Source: Thermoleophilaceae bacterium
Lineage (GTDB): Bacteria > Actinomycetota > Thermoleophilia > Solirubrobacterales > Thermoleophilaceae
Reading direction: 5' to 3'
DNA length: 47,005 nt
Assembly: GCA_030448005.1 (NCBI GenBank)
Contig: JAUJNT010000008.1
Span: forward strand, 1 to 47,005
Of this stretch, positions 32,039 to 41,610 are shown piece by piece. Within the stretch, counting starts at the first letter, position 1. Every line of letters begins with the position of its first letter. Below the pieces are notes generated by a model that searched no databases, had not been told where the DNA came from, and saw nothing but the letters and a program-made list of their open reading frames with translations. The position numbers and the translations under genes are program-made.

Positions 32039-32098
32039 TTCGCATCGGCCCTCAGGTTCAAGTCGAGGGTGAGCGTGCACGATTCCTTGCGAGGTGTG

Positions 32099-32128
32099 TT
32101 GACATAGACGCCGAACTCCCCGTACAGT
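32099..32128 (+). promoter_or_regulatory. Predicted strong sigma-70-type promoter of ftsZ
   Basis: An exact TTGACA -35 (32099-32104) and TACAGT -10 (32123-32128) are separated by 18 bases, in the 218-base gap before ftsZ. About 115 bases of leader follow, including a GTCCGG/CCGGAC-type inverted repeat near 32180. ftsZ therefore probably has its own transcript. Confidence 0.65.
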
Positions 32129-32249
32129 GGGGACTTTGCAGGCGGTTCGGAGCGGCATGAAACCCTCAATGATCGCTTGACCTCCGGACGGAGGACCGTC
32201 CGGGGCACGCAGCACAACGACACAGGGACCCGAGGCGAGGATCGAAGCG

Positions 32250-33338
32250 ATGGACACGGGCAGCTACCTGGCGGTCATCAAGGTCGTCGGCGTCGGCGGG
32301 GGCGGCACGAACGCCGTCAACCGAATGGTCGATGCAGGGCTGAAGGGCGTGGAGTTCATCGCGGTGAACACGGACGCCCAGGCGCTCGCGATGTGCGACG
32401 CGGACATCAAGCTTCAGATCGGCGATCAGCTCACCCGCGGTCTCGGCGCGGGTGCGAACCCCGAGGTGGGCTTCGGCGCGGCCAACGAGAGCCGTGACCA
32501 GCTCAAGGAGGCCCTGAAGGGCGCCGACATGGTCTTCGTCACGGCCGGCGAGGGGGGCGGCACAGGCACCGGCTCGGCGCCCGTGATCGCCGAGGTGGCC
32601 AAGCAGGAGATCGGTGCGCTGACCGTCGGCGTGGTCACGCGACCGTTCGACTTCGAGGGAAGCCAGCGCCGTCGTCAGTCCGACGAGGGGATCAACCGCC
32701 TGCGCGAGCAGGTCGACACGCTCATCGTCATCCCGAACGAAAAGCTCCTGGCCGTGGTGGAGCGGCGCACGAGCATCCTCGAGGCGTTTCGCGAGGCGGA
32801 CAACGTGCTGCGCCAGGGCGTTCAGGGCATCACCGACCTGATCACCATCCCGGGGCTCATCAACCTCGACTTCGCCGACGTGCGAACGATCATGCAGGAC
32901 GCCGGCTCTGCCCTGATGGGGATCGGCGAGGCCAGCGGCGAGAACCGGTCGGGCGAGGCCGCCAAGAACGCGATCTCGAGCCCGCTGCTCGAGCAGTCCG
33001 TGGAGGGGGCCACCGGCATCCTGCTGAACATCACCGGCGGGACCGACCTCGGCCTCTTCGAGGTGAACGAGGCGGCGGAGATCATCCAGAGCGCCGCCGA
33101 CCAGAACTCCAACATCATCTTCGGCGCCGTGGTGGATGACGCGCTGGGCGATGCGGTGCGGGTGACCGTGATCGCCACCGGCTTCGACGGCCGCTCGGGG
33201 GGCCCGCTCTTCACCGAGGACACGACCGGCCGACGCCGAGAGCCCCGGCGGAGGGACGTGTCGATGGATGACCGCCAGCGCTCCTCGCTCGAGATCTCAG
33301 AAGACGAGATCGACATCCCCTCGTTCCTGAAGGACTAG
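32250..33338 (+). CDS. ftsZ: Cell division GTPase FtsZ
   Basis: FtsZ is the tubulin-like GTPase that forms the Z ring. Start ATG 32250 follows GAGGATCGAAGCG. The GTP-binding part has [25 protein letters not shown] and the tubulin signature GGGTGTGS (102-109; the last residue is Ser rather than the more usual Ala). The T7 loop [20 protein letters not shown] supplies the catalytic Asp. The C-terminal linker is short (~40 residues) and basic. The conserved tail is [11 protein letters not shown], the partner-binding peptide. Length 362 aa is compact. A terminator hairpin follows directly. Confidence 0.96.
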   Translation: MDTGSYLAVIKVVGVGGGGTNAVNRMVDAGLKGVEFIAVNTDAQALAMCDADIKLQIGDQLTRGLGAGANPEVGFGAANESRDQLKEALKGADMVFVTAGEGGGTGTGSAPVIAEVAKQEIGALTVGVVTRPFDFEGSQRRRQSDEGINRLREQVDTLIVIPNEKLLAVVERRTSILEAFREADNVLRQGVQGITDLITIPGLINLDFADVRTIMQDAGSALMGIGEASGENRSGEAAKNAISSPLLEQSVEGATGILLNITGGTDLGLFEVNEAAEIIQSAADQNSNIIFGAVVDDALGDAVRVTVIATGFDGRSGGPLFTEDTTGRRREPRRRDVSMDDRQRSSLEISEDEIDIPSFLKD

Positions 33339-33346
33339 GGAGACCA

Positions 33347-33375
33347 CCGGGGGCTCCCGCCCCCGGAGCCCCCGG
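33347..33375 (+). terminator. Terminator hairpin after ftsZ
   Basis: A perfect 11-bp GC stem (33347-33357 with 33365-33375) closes a 7-base loop, starting eight bases after the ftsZ stop. It has no T-tract, as usual in GC-rich actinobacteria. Confidence 0.7.
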
Positions 33376-33568
33376 GCCGCGCTTGACCTACGGCTCCGGT
33401 GGTCGGGCCCCGGTGGTGGAGGGCTCCGGCTCCCGCTGCGATCTCCGGCCCCTGCGGGGCCGGCGTCGCCCGAGGGAGCTCCCCCGCCTCTTCTCGGTGC
33501 GTGCACGTCGGTGCCCGATGCGCCACTCGCCGGCTCCTGCTTGAGGATCGGGCCCCGATGGCCGATCC

Positions 33569-35239
33569 TTGTGCGGAGTGATCGGGCCGAGCCGCATCGG
33601 GAGCCTCCTGTTTGCCGCCGGCTGCGTCTGCCTGCTCGCGCTCGCGCCTGCGCCTGCCGCTGCGCAGTCGCCGTCCCTTACGCCGGTGGGTGGGACGTTC
33701 TCCGCGCCGGTGTATACCACGGCGCCACCGGGGGACGGGCGCCGGCTGATGGTCGTGGAGCAGGGCGGCACCGTTCGGGTGATCCGCGACGGTGTCACGC
33801 TTACCGACCCGTTCCTGACCGTGACTGCGGACTTCACCACCGGCGGCGAGCGGGGACTGCTGGGGCTTGCGTTCAGCCCGGACTACGAGCAGTCGCGGCT
33901 GCTCTACGTCTACTTCACCGACGCGGAGGGAGACATCCGGGTGGACGAGCTCCGACGCGCTGAGGACAGCAGGGACCGGGTGGAGCCCGAATACCGCAGG
34001 CCCGTGATCGAGATCCCGCACCGCGAGGCGGGCAACCACAACGGCGGTACGGTCGCCTTCGGCCCCGACGGCCGGCTCTACATCGGCACCGGGGACGGCG
34101 GCAACGGCTACGACCAGCCCGTCCGCGACGCCCGCGACCGCACTTCCCTGCTGGGAAAGCTGCTTCGCATCGCGCCGACCCCGGGCGGGGGCTACACGAT
34201 CCCCGTCGACAACCCCTTCGCCGGCCCGGCCGAGCCGGGCCGCGACGAGGTGTGGTCCTACGGTTTGCGAAACCCGTTCCGCTTCTCCTTCGACAGCCTG
34301 ACCGGCGACCTCTTCATCGGCGACGTCGGCCAGAACACGATCGAGGAGGTCAACCACGCGCCGTTCGCGACGGGCGGTGCGGGCCGGGGGGCGAACTTCG
34401 GCTGGGACGACTGCGAGGGGAACCTGGCCGCCGAGCCGAGCACCGGGACCGCCCCGTGCGAGCTCGTCGGCGACCAGCGACCGGCGATATCCCTTCCCCA
34501 TGCCAGCCGGTACTGCTCGGTGATCGGCGGCGTGGTGGTGCGCGACGCCTCGGTCGCGCAACTCGCAGGCCGGTATCTCTACGGCGACCTCTGCCAGGCC
34601 CGGCTGCGCTCCTACGTGTCGGGCGCGCCGGAGACCGACCGCGAGGAGCCGACGCTCGCCGTCCGTCAGCTCGCGGGCATCGGTGAAGACGCCTGCGGCC
34701 GCGTGCACGTGGTCCAGCTCGGCGGAGCGGTGTCGCGCCTCGATGGCGGGTCCCCCGGCGACTGCGCGCTGCGCGTGCCCGAGCCCGGGGGCGGCGGAGC
34801 ACCCGCGGGCGCCGGACCGCCGGGCGGTGCGTCGGTCATAGGCGGTGCGACGGGCAGCGGGCGCTCCCCGATCGCCGCGCCTGTGACCCTGCGACTGCGC
34901 CTCGGTGGGCCCCGCCGCCAGCGGCTCACGCGCCGTGGGCTGCTGGTTCGAGCCCGTTGCAGCGAGCCATGCCGGCTGCGAGCGCTGGGTGCTCTCAACG
35001 TTCGGCGCGGCGAGAGGCAGATCCGGCTGCCTGTGCCCGCAAGGGTGCGCCAGGTGCACCGGCGCCTGCTCGCCGGCCGGCCGGCCGCCCTGAGGCTGAA
35101 GGTCTCGGGCGCCTCGCGAGCCGTGGTTAGGAGGGCGCTGGCGCGAGGGAGGCGGGTGCTCGCCGCGGTTACCGTGCGCGTGCGCGACGCCCGGGGCAAC
35201 CTCCGCAGGGCCCGACGCACCATTCGCCTGCGGCTCTGA
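33569..35239 (+). CDS. Secreted PQQ-type glucose/sorbosone dehydrogenase
   Basis: A signal peptide (IGSLLFAAGCVCLLALAPAPAAAQ) precedes a six-bladed GSDH propeller of ~370 residues. Visible family elements are MVVEQGGTVRVIRDG, GERGLLGLAFSPDY, NHNGGTVAFGPDGRLYIGTGDGG, SLLGKLLRI, EVWSYGLRNPFRFSFD, FIGDVGQNTIEEVN and ANFGWDDCEG. These enzymes oxidise sugars using PQQ outside the membrane. A Gly/Pro linker and a basic, beta-rich C-terminal domain (~110 residues) follow; the latter resembles the tail of the Ig-like protein at 27.5-28.5 kb. Start TTG 33569 or GTG 33578; either keeps the signal peptide. It stands alone between ftsZ and gcvT. Confidence 0.85.
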   Translation: MCGVIGPSRIGSLLFAAGCVCLLALAPAPAAAQSPSLTPVGGTFSAPVYTTAPPGDGRRLMVVEQGGTVRVIRDGVTLTDPFLTVTADFTTGGERGLLGLAFSPDYEQSRLLYVYFTDAEGDIRVDELRRAEDSRDRVEPEYRRPVIEIPHREAGNHNGGTVAFGPDGRLYIGTGDGGNGYDQPVRDARDRTSLLGKLLRIAPTPGGGYTIPVDNPFAGPAEPGRDEVWSYGLRNPFRFSFDSLTGDLFIGDVGQNTIEEVNHAPFATGGAGRGANFGWDDCEGNLAAEPSTGTAPCELVGDQRPAISLPHASRYCSVIGGVVVRDASVAQLAGRYLYGDLCQARLRSYVSGAPETDREEPTLAVRQLAGIGEDACGRVHVVQLGGAVSRLDGGSPGDCALRVPEPGGGGAPAGAGPPGGASVIGGATGSGRSPIAAPVTLRLRLGGPRRQRLTRRGLLVRARCSEPCRLRALGALNVRRGERQIRLPVPARVRQVHRRLLAGRPAALRLKVSGASRAVVRRALARGRRVLAAVTVRVRDARGNLRRARRTIRLRL

Positions 35240-35339
35240 CCGGGCCCGAAGCGGACCGCCGCCTACCCCTGGGTGTCCGGCGTCGGCCGTGTGCCGCCGG
35301 CGCTCCCTCTCAGCACCGATCATCTAGCCTGCGAGCGGC

Positions 35340-36410
35340 TTGGGACCCGCCGCCGACACCCTGCGCAGGACGCCGTTGTTTCACCGCCACCGGGCGGCCG
35401 GCGGCAGGGTGGTGCCCTTCGCCGGGTGGGAGATGCCGGTTCAGTACGAGGGCATCCGGCAAGAGCATCTCGCGGTCCGCCGCGGCGCCGGCGTCTTCGA
35501 TGTCTCCCACATGGGCCAGATCGAGACGGGCGGGCCCGCAGCGGAGGCCTTCTTACAGCAGATCCTGTCGAACGACGTCACGAAGCTGGCTGACGGCGGG
35601 GCCCAGTACTCGCTGCTCTGCCGCCACGACGGCGGAGTCCTCGACGACCTCTTCACCTACCGCATCGGCGACCGCTTCCTGACCGTCACGAACGCCTCGA
35701 ACCACGCGCGCGACCACACGTGGTTCACCGAGCAGGCGGCCGCGTTCGACGTGGAAATCGGCGATGCCCGCGACCGTTACGCGATGCTGGCGGTGCAGGG
35801 CCCGCAGGCCAGGGGGATCGTGGCCCGGTTGGCCGACGGGGAGCTTCCGGGCAGGATGCGGACCGCGACCTTGCCGGTGGCGGGCTCCGAGTGCCTGGTC
35901 TGCGGCACGGGCTACACCGGGGAGGACGGCGTCGAGCTGCTGATCGCCCCCGAGGACGCCGCGGGCGTATGGGACGCGCTGCTGGCCGAGGGCGTGACGC
36001 CGGCGGGTCTCGGCGCACGGGACACCCTGCGCCTCGAGGCATGCTTTCACCTCTATGGAAACGACCTCTCCGTGGATCGAACCCCGATCGAGGCGGGTCT
36101 CGGCTGGTGCTGCAAGCTCGACACGGGCTTCATCGGCGCGGATGCGCTGCAAGACGCGACGCCCGCGGAGACCCTCGTGCCGTTTGCCTTCACCGGCCCC
36201 GGGATCCCGCGGCAGGGAAACGGCGTGCAGACGGAGGCGGGACCCGGGACGGTGAGCAGCGGGACTCTCTCGCCGTGCCTGGATACCGGCATCGGGATGG
36301 CTTACGTTCCCCTGGGCGCCGCGCCGCCGGGGACCCAGATCGAGGTGGACGTCCGCGGAAAGATGCGCGCCGCGGAGGTCCGCGAGAAGCCCCTGTACTC
36401 CAAGAGCTGA
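35340..36410 (+). CDS. gcvT: Glycine cleavage system T protein (aminomethyltransferase)
   Basis: GcvT moves the one-carbon unit from aminomethyl-lipoyl GcvH to tetrahydrofolate and releases ammonia. The sequence shows LRRTPLFHRHRAAGGRVVPFAGWEMPVQY, GVFDVSHMGQIE, RYAMLAVQGPQA, CLVCGTGYTGEDGVELL, GLGARDTLRLEACFHLYGNDL, and IGMAYVP. Length 356 aa is typical. A TTG start (35340) is used; GAGCGGC is a weak ribosome site. It opens the gcvT-H-PA-PB operon. No glycine riboswitch was found in the 100-base gap upstream. Confidence 0.93.
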   Translation: MGPAADTLRRTPLFHRHRAAGGRVVPFAGWEMPVQYEGIRQEHLAVRRGAGVFDVSHMGQIETGGPAAEAFLQQILSNDVTKLADGGAQYSLLCRHDGGVLDDLFTYRIGDRFLTVTNASNHARDHTWFTEQAAAFDVEIGDARDRYAMLAVQGPQARGIVARLADGELPGRMRTATLPVAGSECLVCGTGYTGEDGVELLIAPEDAAGVWDALLAEGVTPAGLGARDTLRLEACFHLYGNDLSVDRTPIEAGLGWCCKLDTGFIGADALQDATPAETLVPFAFTGPGIPRQGNGVQTEAGPGTVSSGTLSPCLDTGIGMAYVPLGAAPPGTQIEVDVRGKMRAAEVREKPLYSKS

Positions 36411-36422
36411 GAGAGGACGCGA

Positions 36423-36809
36423 GTGGCTGAGAGCTACCCGGAGGACCTGAGGTACCACCCAGATCACGATTGGGCGCGCGTCGAGGGGGATGAGGCCGTC
36501 TTCGGCATCACCTGGTACGCCCAGGACGCCCTCGGCGAGGTCGTGTTCTTCGACCCGCCCAAGGTGGGCGCGTCGGTGACCAAGGACCAGGCCTACGCTG
36601 AGGTGGAGTCTGTCAAGGCGGTCTCCGACGTGTTCGCGCCGCTCTCCGGCGAGATCCTCGCGGTGAACGAGGGGCTGTCCGACGGCCCCGAGACGATCAA
36701 CGCCGACCCCTACGGAGAGGGTTGGCTTGTGAGGGTGAAGCTGTCTGACCCCGGCGAGCTCGATTCCCTGCTCGACGTGAACGCCTACAGGGACCTGCTG
36801 AAATCGTGA
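36423..36809 (+). CDS. gcvH: Glycine cleavage system H protein (lipoyl carrier)
   Basis: GcvH shuttles the aminomethyl group between P, T and L proteins on a lipoyl arm. The N-terminal DLRYHPDHDWARVEGDEAVFGIT and the lipoylation segment AEVESVKAVSDV (K65) are both present. Length 128 aa is typical. GTG 36423 lies 13 bases after gcvT, with AGAGAGGA as ribosome site. No GcvL (lipoamide dehydrogenase) is nearby, as is common. Confidence 0.95.
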   Translation: MAESYPEDLRYHPDHDWARVEGDEAVFGITWYAQDALGEVVFFDPPKVGASVTKDQAYAEVESVKAVSDVFAPLSGEILAVNEGLSDGPETINADPYGEGWLVRVKLSDPGELDSLLDVNAYRDLLKS

Positions 36810-36819
36810 TGGGAACCCC

Positions 36820-38166
36820 ATGAGCCGCTACACCTCCGCAACCGACGCCGACACGCGGGCGATGCTCGACGCCATCGGCGTGGGCTCGCTAAACGACCTA
36901 TTCGCCGAGATCCCGGACGGTGTGCGCCTGAAGCGCCCGCTCGACCTGCCCGACGGCCGCCCCGAGCAGGAGGTCTTCGAGCACCTCTCGGAGCTCGCGG
37001 CCCGCAACCGGCACGCCGACGAGGAGGTCACGTTCCTCGGGGCCGGGATGTATGACCACTACGTGCCGGCGATCGTCGACTCGATCACCCTGCGTTCGGA
37101 GTTCCTCACGCCCTACACGCCCTATCAGCCGGAGATCTCACAGGGCGGCCTGCAGGTGATGTTCGAGTTCCAGACGGCGATCTCCGAGCTGACGGGGCTC
37201 CCGGTGTCGAACGCCTCGGTGTACGAGGGCCCCTCCGCGGTGGCGGCGGCGGGCTATCTGGCAAGGAACCAGACCGGCCGCGGCAAGCTCGTGGTCTCCC
37301 GCGGGATGCACCCCCACTCCCGTGAGACGCTTGCCACCCACGCCGTGGGGTACGGGATGGGCACCGCGGAGGCGGGGCTGACCCCCGAGGGGGCGACGGA
37401 CTTGGACACGCTCGCCTCCCTGGTCGACGAGGACACCGCGGCGGTCTTCGTACAGCAGCCCAACTTCCTCGGCACCGTGGAGGAGCTCGGCGCCCTCGGC
37501 GAGGCCGCCAAGCGCACCGGCGCCCTCTTCGTGGTGGCCGCCGACCCGCTCGCGCTCGGGATCCTCAAGCCCCCCGGGGAGTTCGGCGCCGACATCTGCG
37601 TCGGAGAGGGTCAGACGCTCGGAAACCGGCTCGACTTCGGCGGGCCGTCCTTCGGTTTCTTCGCCGCGGACGAGCGCTTCATCCGGAAGATGCCCGGCCG
37701 CATCGCGGGCCAGACGCGCGACATGGATGGCAAACGCGGCTTCGTGCTCACGCTCCAGACCCGCGAGCAGCACATCCGGCGCGAGAAGGCCACCCATAAC
37801 ATCTGCACCTCGCAGGCGCTCAACGCGCTCGCCGGGGTCATCTACCTCTCCTGGCTTGGCAAGCGTGGCCTCGTGGAGCTTGGCCAGCTGATGGCAAAGC
37901 GCACCCACTACGCACGCGCAGTCCTCGGACTCGATGCGATCAACCCCGGACCCGTTGTGCGGGAGTTCGCGGTGCGGGTGCCCGACCTGGACGGCCTTCT
38001 CACCCGCGCGCGTGCCGAGGGCATCAACCCCGGATACCCGCTGCGCGACACCTACCCCGAGTACGGCGACGGGCTGCTCGTGGCGATCACCGAAAGGCGC
38101 ACCCGCGCCGACATCGATCGGCTTGCCGCCCTGACCGCGCCCTTGCGCGAGGAGGTGGCCGCCTGA
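36820..38166 (+). CDS. gcvPA: Glycine dehydrogenase (decarboxylating) subunit 1
   Basis: This is the N-terminal half of split P protein, which decarboxylates glycine using PLP. Family marks are YTSATDADTRAMLDAIG, PDGVRLKRPLDLP, FLGAGMYDHYVPAIVDS, RSEFLTPYTPYQPEISQGGLQVMFEFQT, LPVSNASVYEGPSA and RTREQHIRREKATHNICTSQAL-type residues (LQTREQHIRREKATHNIC). 448 aa is the normal length for the two-subunit type. ATG 36820 follows gcvH by 10 bases and shares one base with gcvPB. Confidence 0.94.
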   Translation: MSRYTSATDADTRAMLDAIGVGSLNDLFAEIPDGVRLKRPLDLPDGRPEQEVFEHLSELAARNRHADEEVTFLGAGMYDHYVPAIVDSITLRSEFLTPYTPYQPEISQGGLQVMFEFQTAISELTGLPVSNASVYEGPSAVAAAGYLARNQTGRGKLVVSRGMHPHSRETLATHAVGYGMGTAEAGLTPEGATDLDTLASLVDEDTAAVFVQQPNFLGTVEELGALGEAAKRTGALFVVAADPLALGILKPPGEFGADICVGEGQTLGNRLDFGGPSFGFFAADERFIRKMPGRIAGQTRDMDGKRGFVLTLQTREQHIRREKATHNICTSQALNALAGVIYLSWLGKRGLVELGQLMAKRTHYARAVLGLDAINPGPVVREFAVRVPDLDGLLTRARAEGINPGYPLRDTYPEYGDGLLVAITERRTRADIDRLAALTAPLREEVAA

Positions 38167-39791
38167 TGGCCGCGCTCGACCCCCGCGCGGGCGAGGAGAC
38201 CCTCACGATCTACGAGCGCTCGGTGGCGGGCCGGCGCGCATTCACGGCGCCCGCGCTAGACGTGCCGGACGTGCCGATGGAGGAGATCCTTCCCGCGTCC
38301 GCCCTGCGGACCCGGCCGGCGGAGCTGCCCGAGGTCTCAGAGCCCGAGATCGTGCGCCATTTCAACGGCCTGTCCAAGAAGAACTTCGACCTCGACACCG
38401 GCTTCTACCCGCTCGGGTCCTGCACGATGAAGTACAACCCCAAGCTCCACGAGCGCGTAGCCGCCCTGCCCGGGCACGCCCGGCTTCACCCGCTCCAGGA
38501 CCCGGAGTACGCGCAGGGGGCACTCGAGCTGATGTGGAACCTTCAGGAGGCGCTCGCCGAGATCGCCGGCCTGCCGCACGTGTCCCTGCAGCCGAGCGCC
38601 GGCTCACACGGGGAGCTTGCCGGCCTGCTGCTCACGCGCGCCTACCACGAGGGCCGGGGCGAGCAGCGGCACAAGGTGCTCACACCCGACACCGCACACG
38701 GCACGAACCCCGCCACCGTGACCATGGCGGGATACGAGGTCGTCAAGGTGGGCACCGACGAGCACGGCGGCGTTGACATCGCGGACCTGCGCGAGAAGGC
38801 AACCGACGACATCGCCTGCCTCATGCTCACAAACCCCAACACGCTCGGCCTCTTTGACCGCAACATCGAGGAGATCGCGGCGATCGTGCACGGCGCCGGG
38901 GCCACGCTCTACTACGACGGGGCCAACCTGAACGCCGTCATGGGCATCTCCCGTCCCGGCGACATGGGCTTCGACATCGTCCACTACAACCTGCACAAGA
39001 CCTTCACCCAGCCCCACGGCGGCGGTGGCCCGGGAGCCGGGCCGATCGCGGTGTCCGACCGCATCGAGCCCTACCTGCCGCGTCCGCAGGTGGTGCGCGT
39101 CGCGCGCGAGGGCGAGGGCGACGCGCACGCGGGCAACGGCCGCGCCGGCGAGCGGCCCCGCTTCGGGCTCGAGCACGACCGGCCGAGGTCGATCGGCAGG
39201 CTGCGGGGCTTTCAGGGCAACTTCGGGGTCTTCGTGCGCTCGTATGCCTACATCTGCTCGCTCGGCGGTGACGGCCTCAGAGAGACCTCGGAGACCGCGG
39301 TCCTGAACGCCAACTACCTGCGCGCACGGCTCGCCGAGCCGGGCGTGGCCGAGTACCTGCCGATCGCCTTCGATCGTCTCTGCATGCACGAGTTCGTGCT
39401 CTCGGGCAGGGGCGCGCGCGACAAGCTCGGCATAAGGACGCTCGACATCGCAAAGCGCATGCTCGACCACGGCGTGCACCCGCCGACCGTCTACTTCCCC
39501 CTGCTCGTGGAGGAGGCGCTCATGATCGAGCCCACCGAGACCGAGCCCAGGGAGCGCCTCGACCACTTCGCCGGCGTCGTGCGCTCGATCCTCGAGGAGG
39601 CCGGCGAGGATCCGGAGATCGCGCGCAACGCCCCGTACACCACCCCGGTGCGCCGCCTGGACGAGGCGGGCGCGGCCAAGCGGCCGGTGGTGCGCCAGCC
39701 CTCCGCCGACGGAGGCGGGGGCGCCGAGCAGAACCCGGGTGACCCTCGGCGTGCCGCCGAGAACCCGGCGGGCGCCACCGGCGCCATCTGA
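38166..39791 (+). CDS. gcvPB: Glycine dehydrogenase (decarboxylating) subunit 2
   Basis: This is the PLP-binding half of split P protein. Visible: EPEIVRHFNGLSKKNFDLD, FYPLGSCTMKYNPKLHE, LQPSAGSHGELAGLL, DTAHGTNPATVTMAGYEVV, and the PLP lysine K278 in DIVHYNLHKTFTQPHGGGG. DRPRSIGRLRGFQGNFGVFVRSYAY follows. At 541 aa it is longer than usual (~480-500). It has an Arg/Gly-rich loop (VAREGEGDAHAGNGRAGERP) before DRPRSIGR and a disordered C-terminal tail of ~30 residues. Confidence 0.94.
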   Translation: MAALDPRAGEETLTIYERSVAGRRAFTAPALDVPDVPMEEILPASALRTRPAELPEVSEPEIVRHFNGLSKKNFDLDTGFYPLGSCTMKYNPKLHERVAALPGHARLHPLQDPEYAQGALELMWNLQEALAEIAGLPHVSLQPSAGSHGELAGLLLTRAYHEGRGEQRHKVLTPDTAHGTNPATVTMAGYEVVKVGTDEHGGVDIADLREKATDDIACLMLTNPNTLGLFDRNIEEIAAIVHGAGATLYYDGANLNAVMGISRPGDMGFDIVHYNLHKTFTQPHGGGGPGAGPIAVSDRIEPYLPRPQVVRVAREGEGDAHAGNGRAGERPRFGLEHDRPRSIGRLRGFQGNFGVFVRSYAYICSLGGDGLRETSETAVLNANYLRARLAEPGVAEYLPIAFDRLCMHEFVLSGRGARDKLGIRTLDIAKRMLDHGVHPPTVYFPLLVEEALMIEPTETEPRERLDHFAGVVRSILEEAGEDPEIARNAPYTTPVRRLDEAGAAKRPVVRQPSADGGGGAEQNPGDPRRAAENPAGATGAI

Positions 39792-39821
39792 GACCTGCCG
39801 GCGCCCATAGACTGCGCCGCC

Positions 39822-40811
39822 GTGCGCATCTTCAGCGGCATCCAGCCCACCGGCCGCAAGCACCTCGGCAACCACATCGGAGCGGTCCGGGGCTATCTGG
39901 AGGGTCAGGATCGCGGCGATCCGGCGATCCTCTGCGTGGTCGACCTGCACGCGATCACGGTGCCCTACGAGCCCGCCCGGCTTCGCTCCCTCGTGTACGA
40001 CACCCTCGCCATGCTGATCGCATCCGGCCTCGATCCCGACCGCTCGATCCTCTTTCGCCAGAGCGACGTCCACGAGCACACCGAGCTCTCCTGGCTCCTC
40101 TCGTCGGTGACCGCTCACGGGGACCTCAACCGGATGACCCAGTTCAAGGAGAAGTCGGCAGCGCAGCGCGAGCTGGTGTCAGCCGGCCTCTTCCTCTACC
40201 CGGTGCTGCAGGCCGCCGACGTGCTGGCCTACCGCGCGCACGAGGTGCCGGTGGGCGATGACCAGCGCCAGCACGTGGAGCTCATGCGCGACATCGCCGA
40301 GCGCTTCAACACGGCCTACGGGGAGGTCCTCGTGGTGCCCGAGCACCGAATTCCCTCCGTCGGCGCGCGCATCATGGACCTGCAGCAGCCGGGGCGCAAG
40401 ATGTCGACCACCGGCAGCGAGGAGCGCGGGCTGATCTTCGTGGACGACGAGGAGAAGGCGATCGTCAAGAAGGTCAAGAGCGCGATCACGGATTCCGGGG
40501 GGGAGGTGCGCCGCGGCCCGGACAAGCCGGGCATCACGAACCTGATCGACATCCTCGCCGTCATCCGCGGCGTCTCGCCGGAGGCGGTCGAGCGGGAGTT
40601 CGAGGGGCAGGGCTACGGATCCTTCAAGGAGGCGGTGGCCGAGGCCGTTGTCGACGTCCTGCGCCCGGTGCGCGAGCGCTACCTCGAGCTGCGTCCCGAC
40701 GAGGGTGCGCTCGAGGCCGTTCTCGGCGAGGGTGCGGACAGGGCCCGCTCGCTGGCCGCGGAGACGCTTGCCGACGTGCGCCGCGCCATGGGCGTCGGGC
40801 CGCCCGCGTAG
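39822..40811 (+). CDS. trpS: Tryptophanyl-tRNA synthetase
   Basis: A class I synthetase charging tRNA-Trp. The N-terminus MRIFSGIQPTGRKHLGN contains the HIGH-like HLGN (14-17). VLQAADVLAYRAHEVPVGDDQRQHVELMRDIAERFN binds Trp and ATP. The KMSKS counterpart is KMSTT (193-197). Length 329 aa is typical of bacterial TrpRS. GTG 39822 lies 30 bases after gcvPB; it may share the operon. Confidence 0.95.
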   Translation: MRIFSGIQPTGRKHLGNHIGAVRGYLEGQDRGDPAILCVVDLHAITVPYEPARLRSLVYDTLAMLIASGLDPDRSILFRQSDVHEHTELSWLLSSVTAHGDLNRMTQFKEKSAAQRELVSAGLFLYPVLQAADVLAYRAHEVPVGDDQRQHVELMRDIAERFNTAYGEVLVVPEHRIPSVGARIMDLQQPGRKMSTTGSEERGLIFVDDEEKAIVKKVKSAITDSGGEVRRGPDKPGITNLIDILAVIRGVSPEAVEREFEGQGYGSFKEAVAEAVVDVLRPVRERYLELRPDEGALEAVLGEGADRARSLAAETLADVRRAMGVGPPA

Positions 40812-40821
40812 GCTTCCCGCG

Positions 40822-41610
40822 ATGTCCGTGCCCGCCCCCCTCGAGCTCGAGATGGACCTCGAGGTCTTCCAGGGGCCCTTCGACCTGCTCCTCACCCTCG
40901 TTCTGCGCGAGGAGGTCGATCTGCTCGAGGTGCAGCTCGCAGACGTGGTGCTCGCCTACGTAGACCACCTGGAGCGCACGAGCGAGCTCGACCTCGAGGC
41001 CGCCACCGAGTTCCTCGTGCTGATCGCGGCGCTGCTCGAGCTCAAGTCGCGGCTCATGCTGCCCGGAGAGCAGGTGGAGGGCGAGGCGCTCGAGCCCGGC
41101 GAGGCCGCGGACGAGTTGCTTGCGCGCATGCTCGAGTACAGCCGCTACAAGTCCGCCGCGGCGTATCTGCGCATCCGGCTCGAGGCAGAGAGCGGGTTTC
41201 GCTACCGCGCGGCGCCGCTGCCCCCGCCGCTGCGGCGGGTCTCGGTGGACCTGGCCGAGCCGGTGTATGACCCGGCGCTGCTGGGGGAGGCGATCGGGTC
41301 GCTGCTGCGCACCCCGCCGCGGCTCGAGCTCGCCCACATAGCGCAACCGCAGGTGTCGATCGAGCAGAGGCTCTCCCACATGCGCTCGTTGCTCGGCCGG
41401 GGCAGCTTCGTCTTCGACGAGGCGGTGAAGGGTGCCGACCGGCTGACCGAGGCGGTCACCCTCTTCGCGTTGCTCGAGCTCTACAAGGCGGGCGAGGCGG
41501 AGTGGGACCAGCCCGAGGCCTTCGGCGAGATCACGGTACGGGCCGGTGGCAGCTCCGCGCGGGAGACGGTGCGGGCCAGCGATCAATCTGCGCGGGAGGT
41601 GGACGGTTGA
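40822..41610 (+). CDS. scpA: Segregation and condensation protein A (kleisin)
   Basis: ScpA bridges SMC heads in the bacterial condensin that organises and segregates chromosomes. Start ATG 40822 (MSVPAPLELEMDLEVFQGPFDLLLTLVLREEVDLLEV) lies ten bases after trpS; the longer frame is a shadow of trpS. The kleisin N-domain is followed by TEFLVLIAALLELKSRLMLPG and a winged-helix C-domain (LTEAVTLFALLELYKAGEAEWDQPEAFGEITV). About 262 aa is typical. The stop overlaps the scpB start. Confidence 0.93.
   Translation: MSVPAPLELEMDLEVFQGPFDLLLTLVLREEVDLLEVQLADVVLAYVDHLERTSELDLEAATEFLVLIAALLELKSRLMLPGEQVEGEALEPGEAADELLARMLEYSRYKSAAAYLRIRLEAESGFRYRAAPLPPPLRRVSVDLAEPVYDPALLGEAIGSLLRTPPRLELAHIAQPQVSIEQRLSHMRSLLGRGSFVFDEAVKGADRLTEAVTLFALLELYKAGEAEWDQPEAFGEITVRAGGSSARETVRASDQSAREVDG

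Noticed and set aside
35240-35339. Glycine riboswitch upstream of gcvT
   Set aside because: None of the conserved glycine aptamer blocks are present in this 100-base gap.
38604-40118. 504-codon minus-strand frame across gcvPB and trpS
   Set aside because: It is a shadow of two clearly identified genes on the plus strand.
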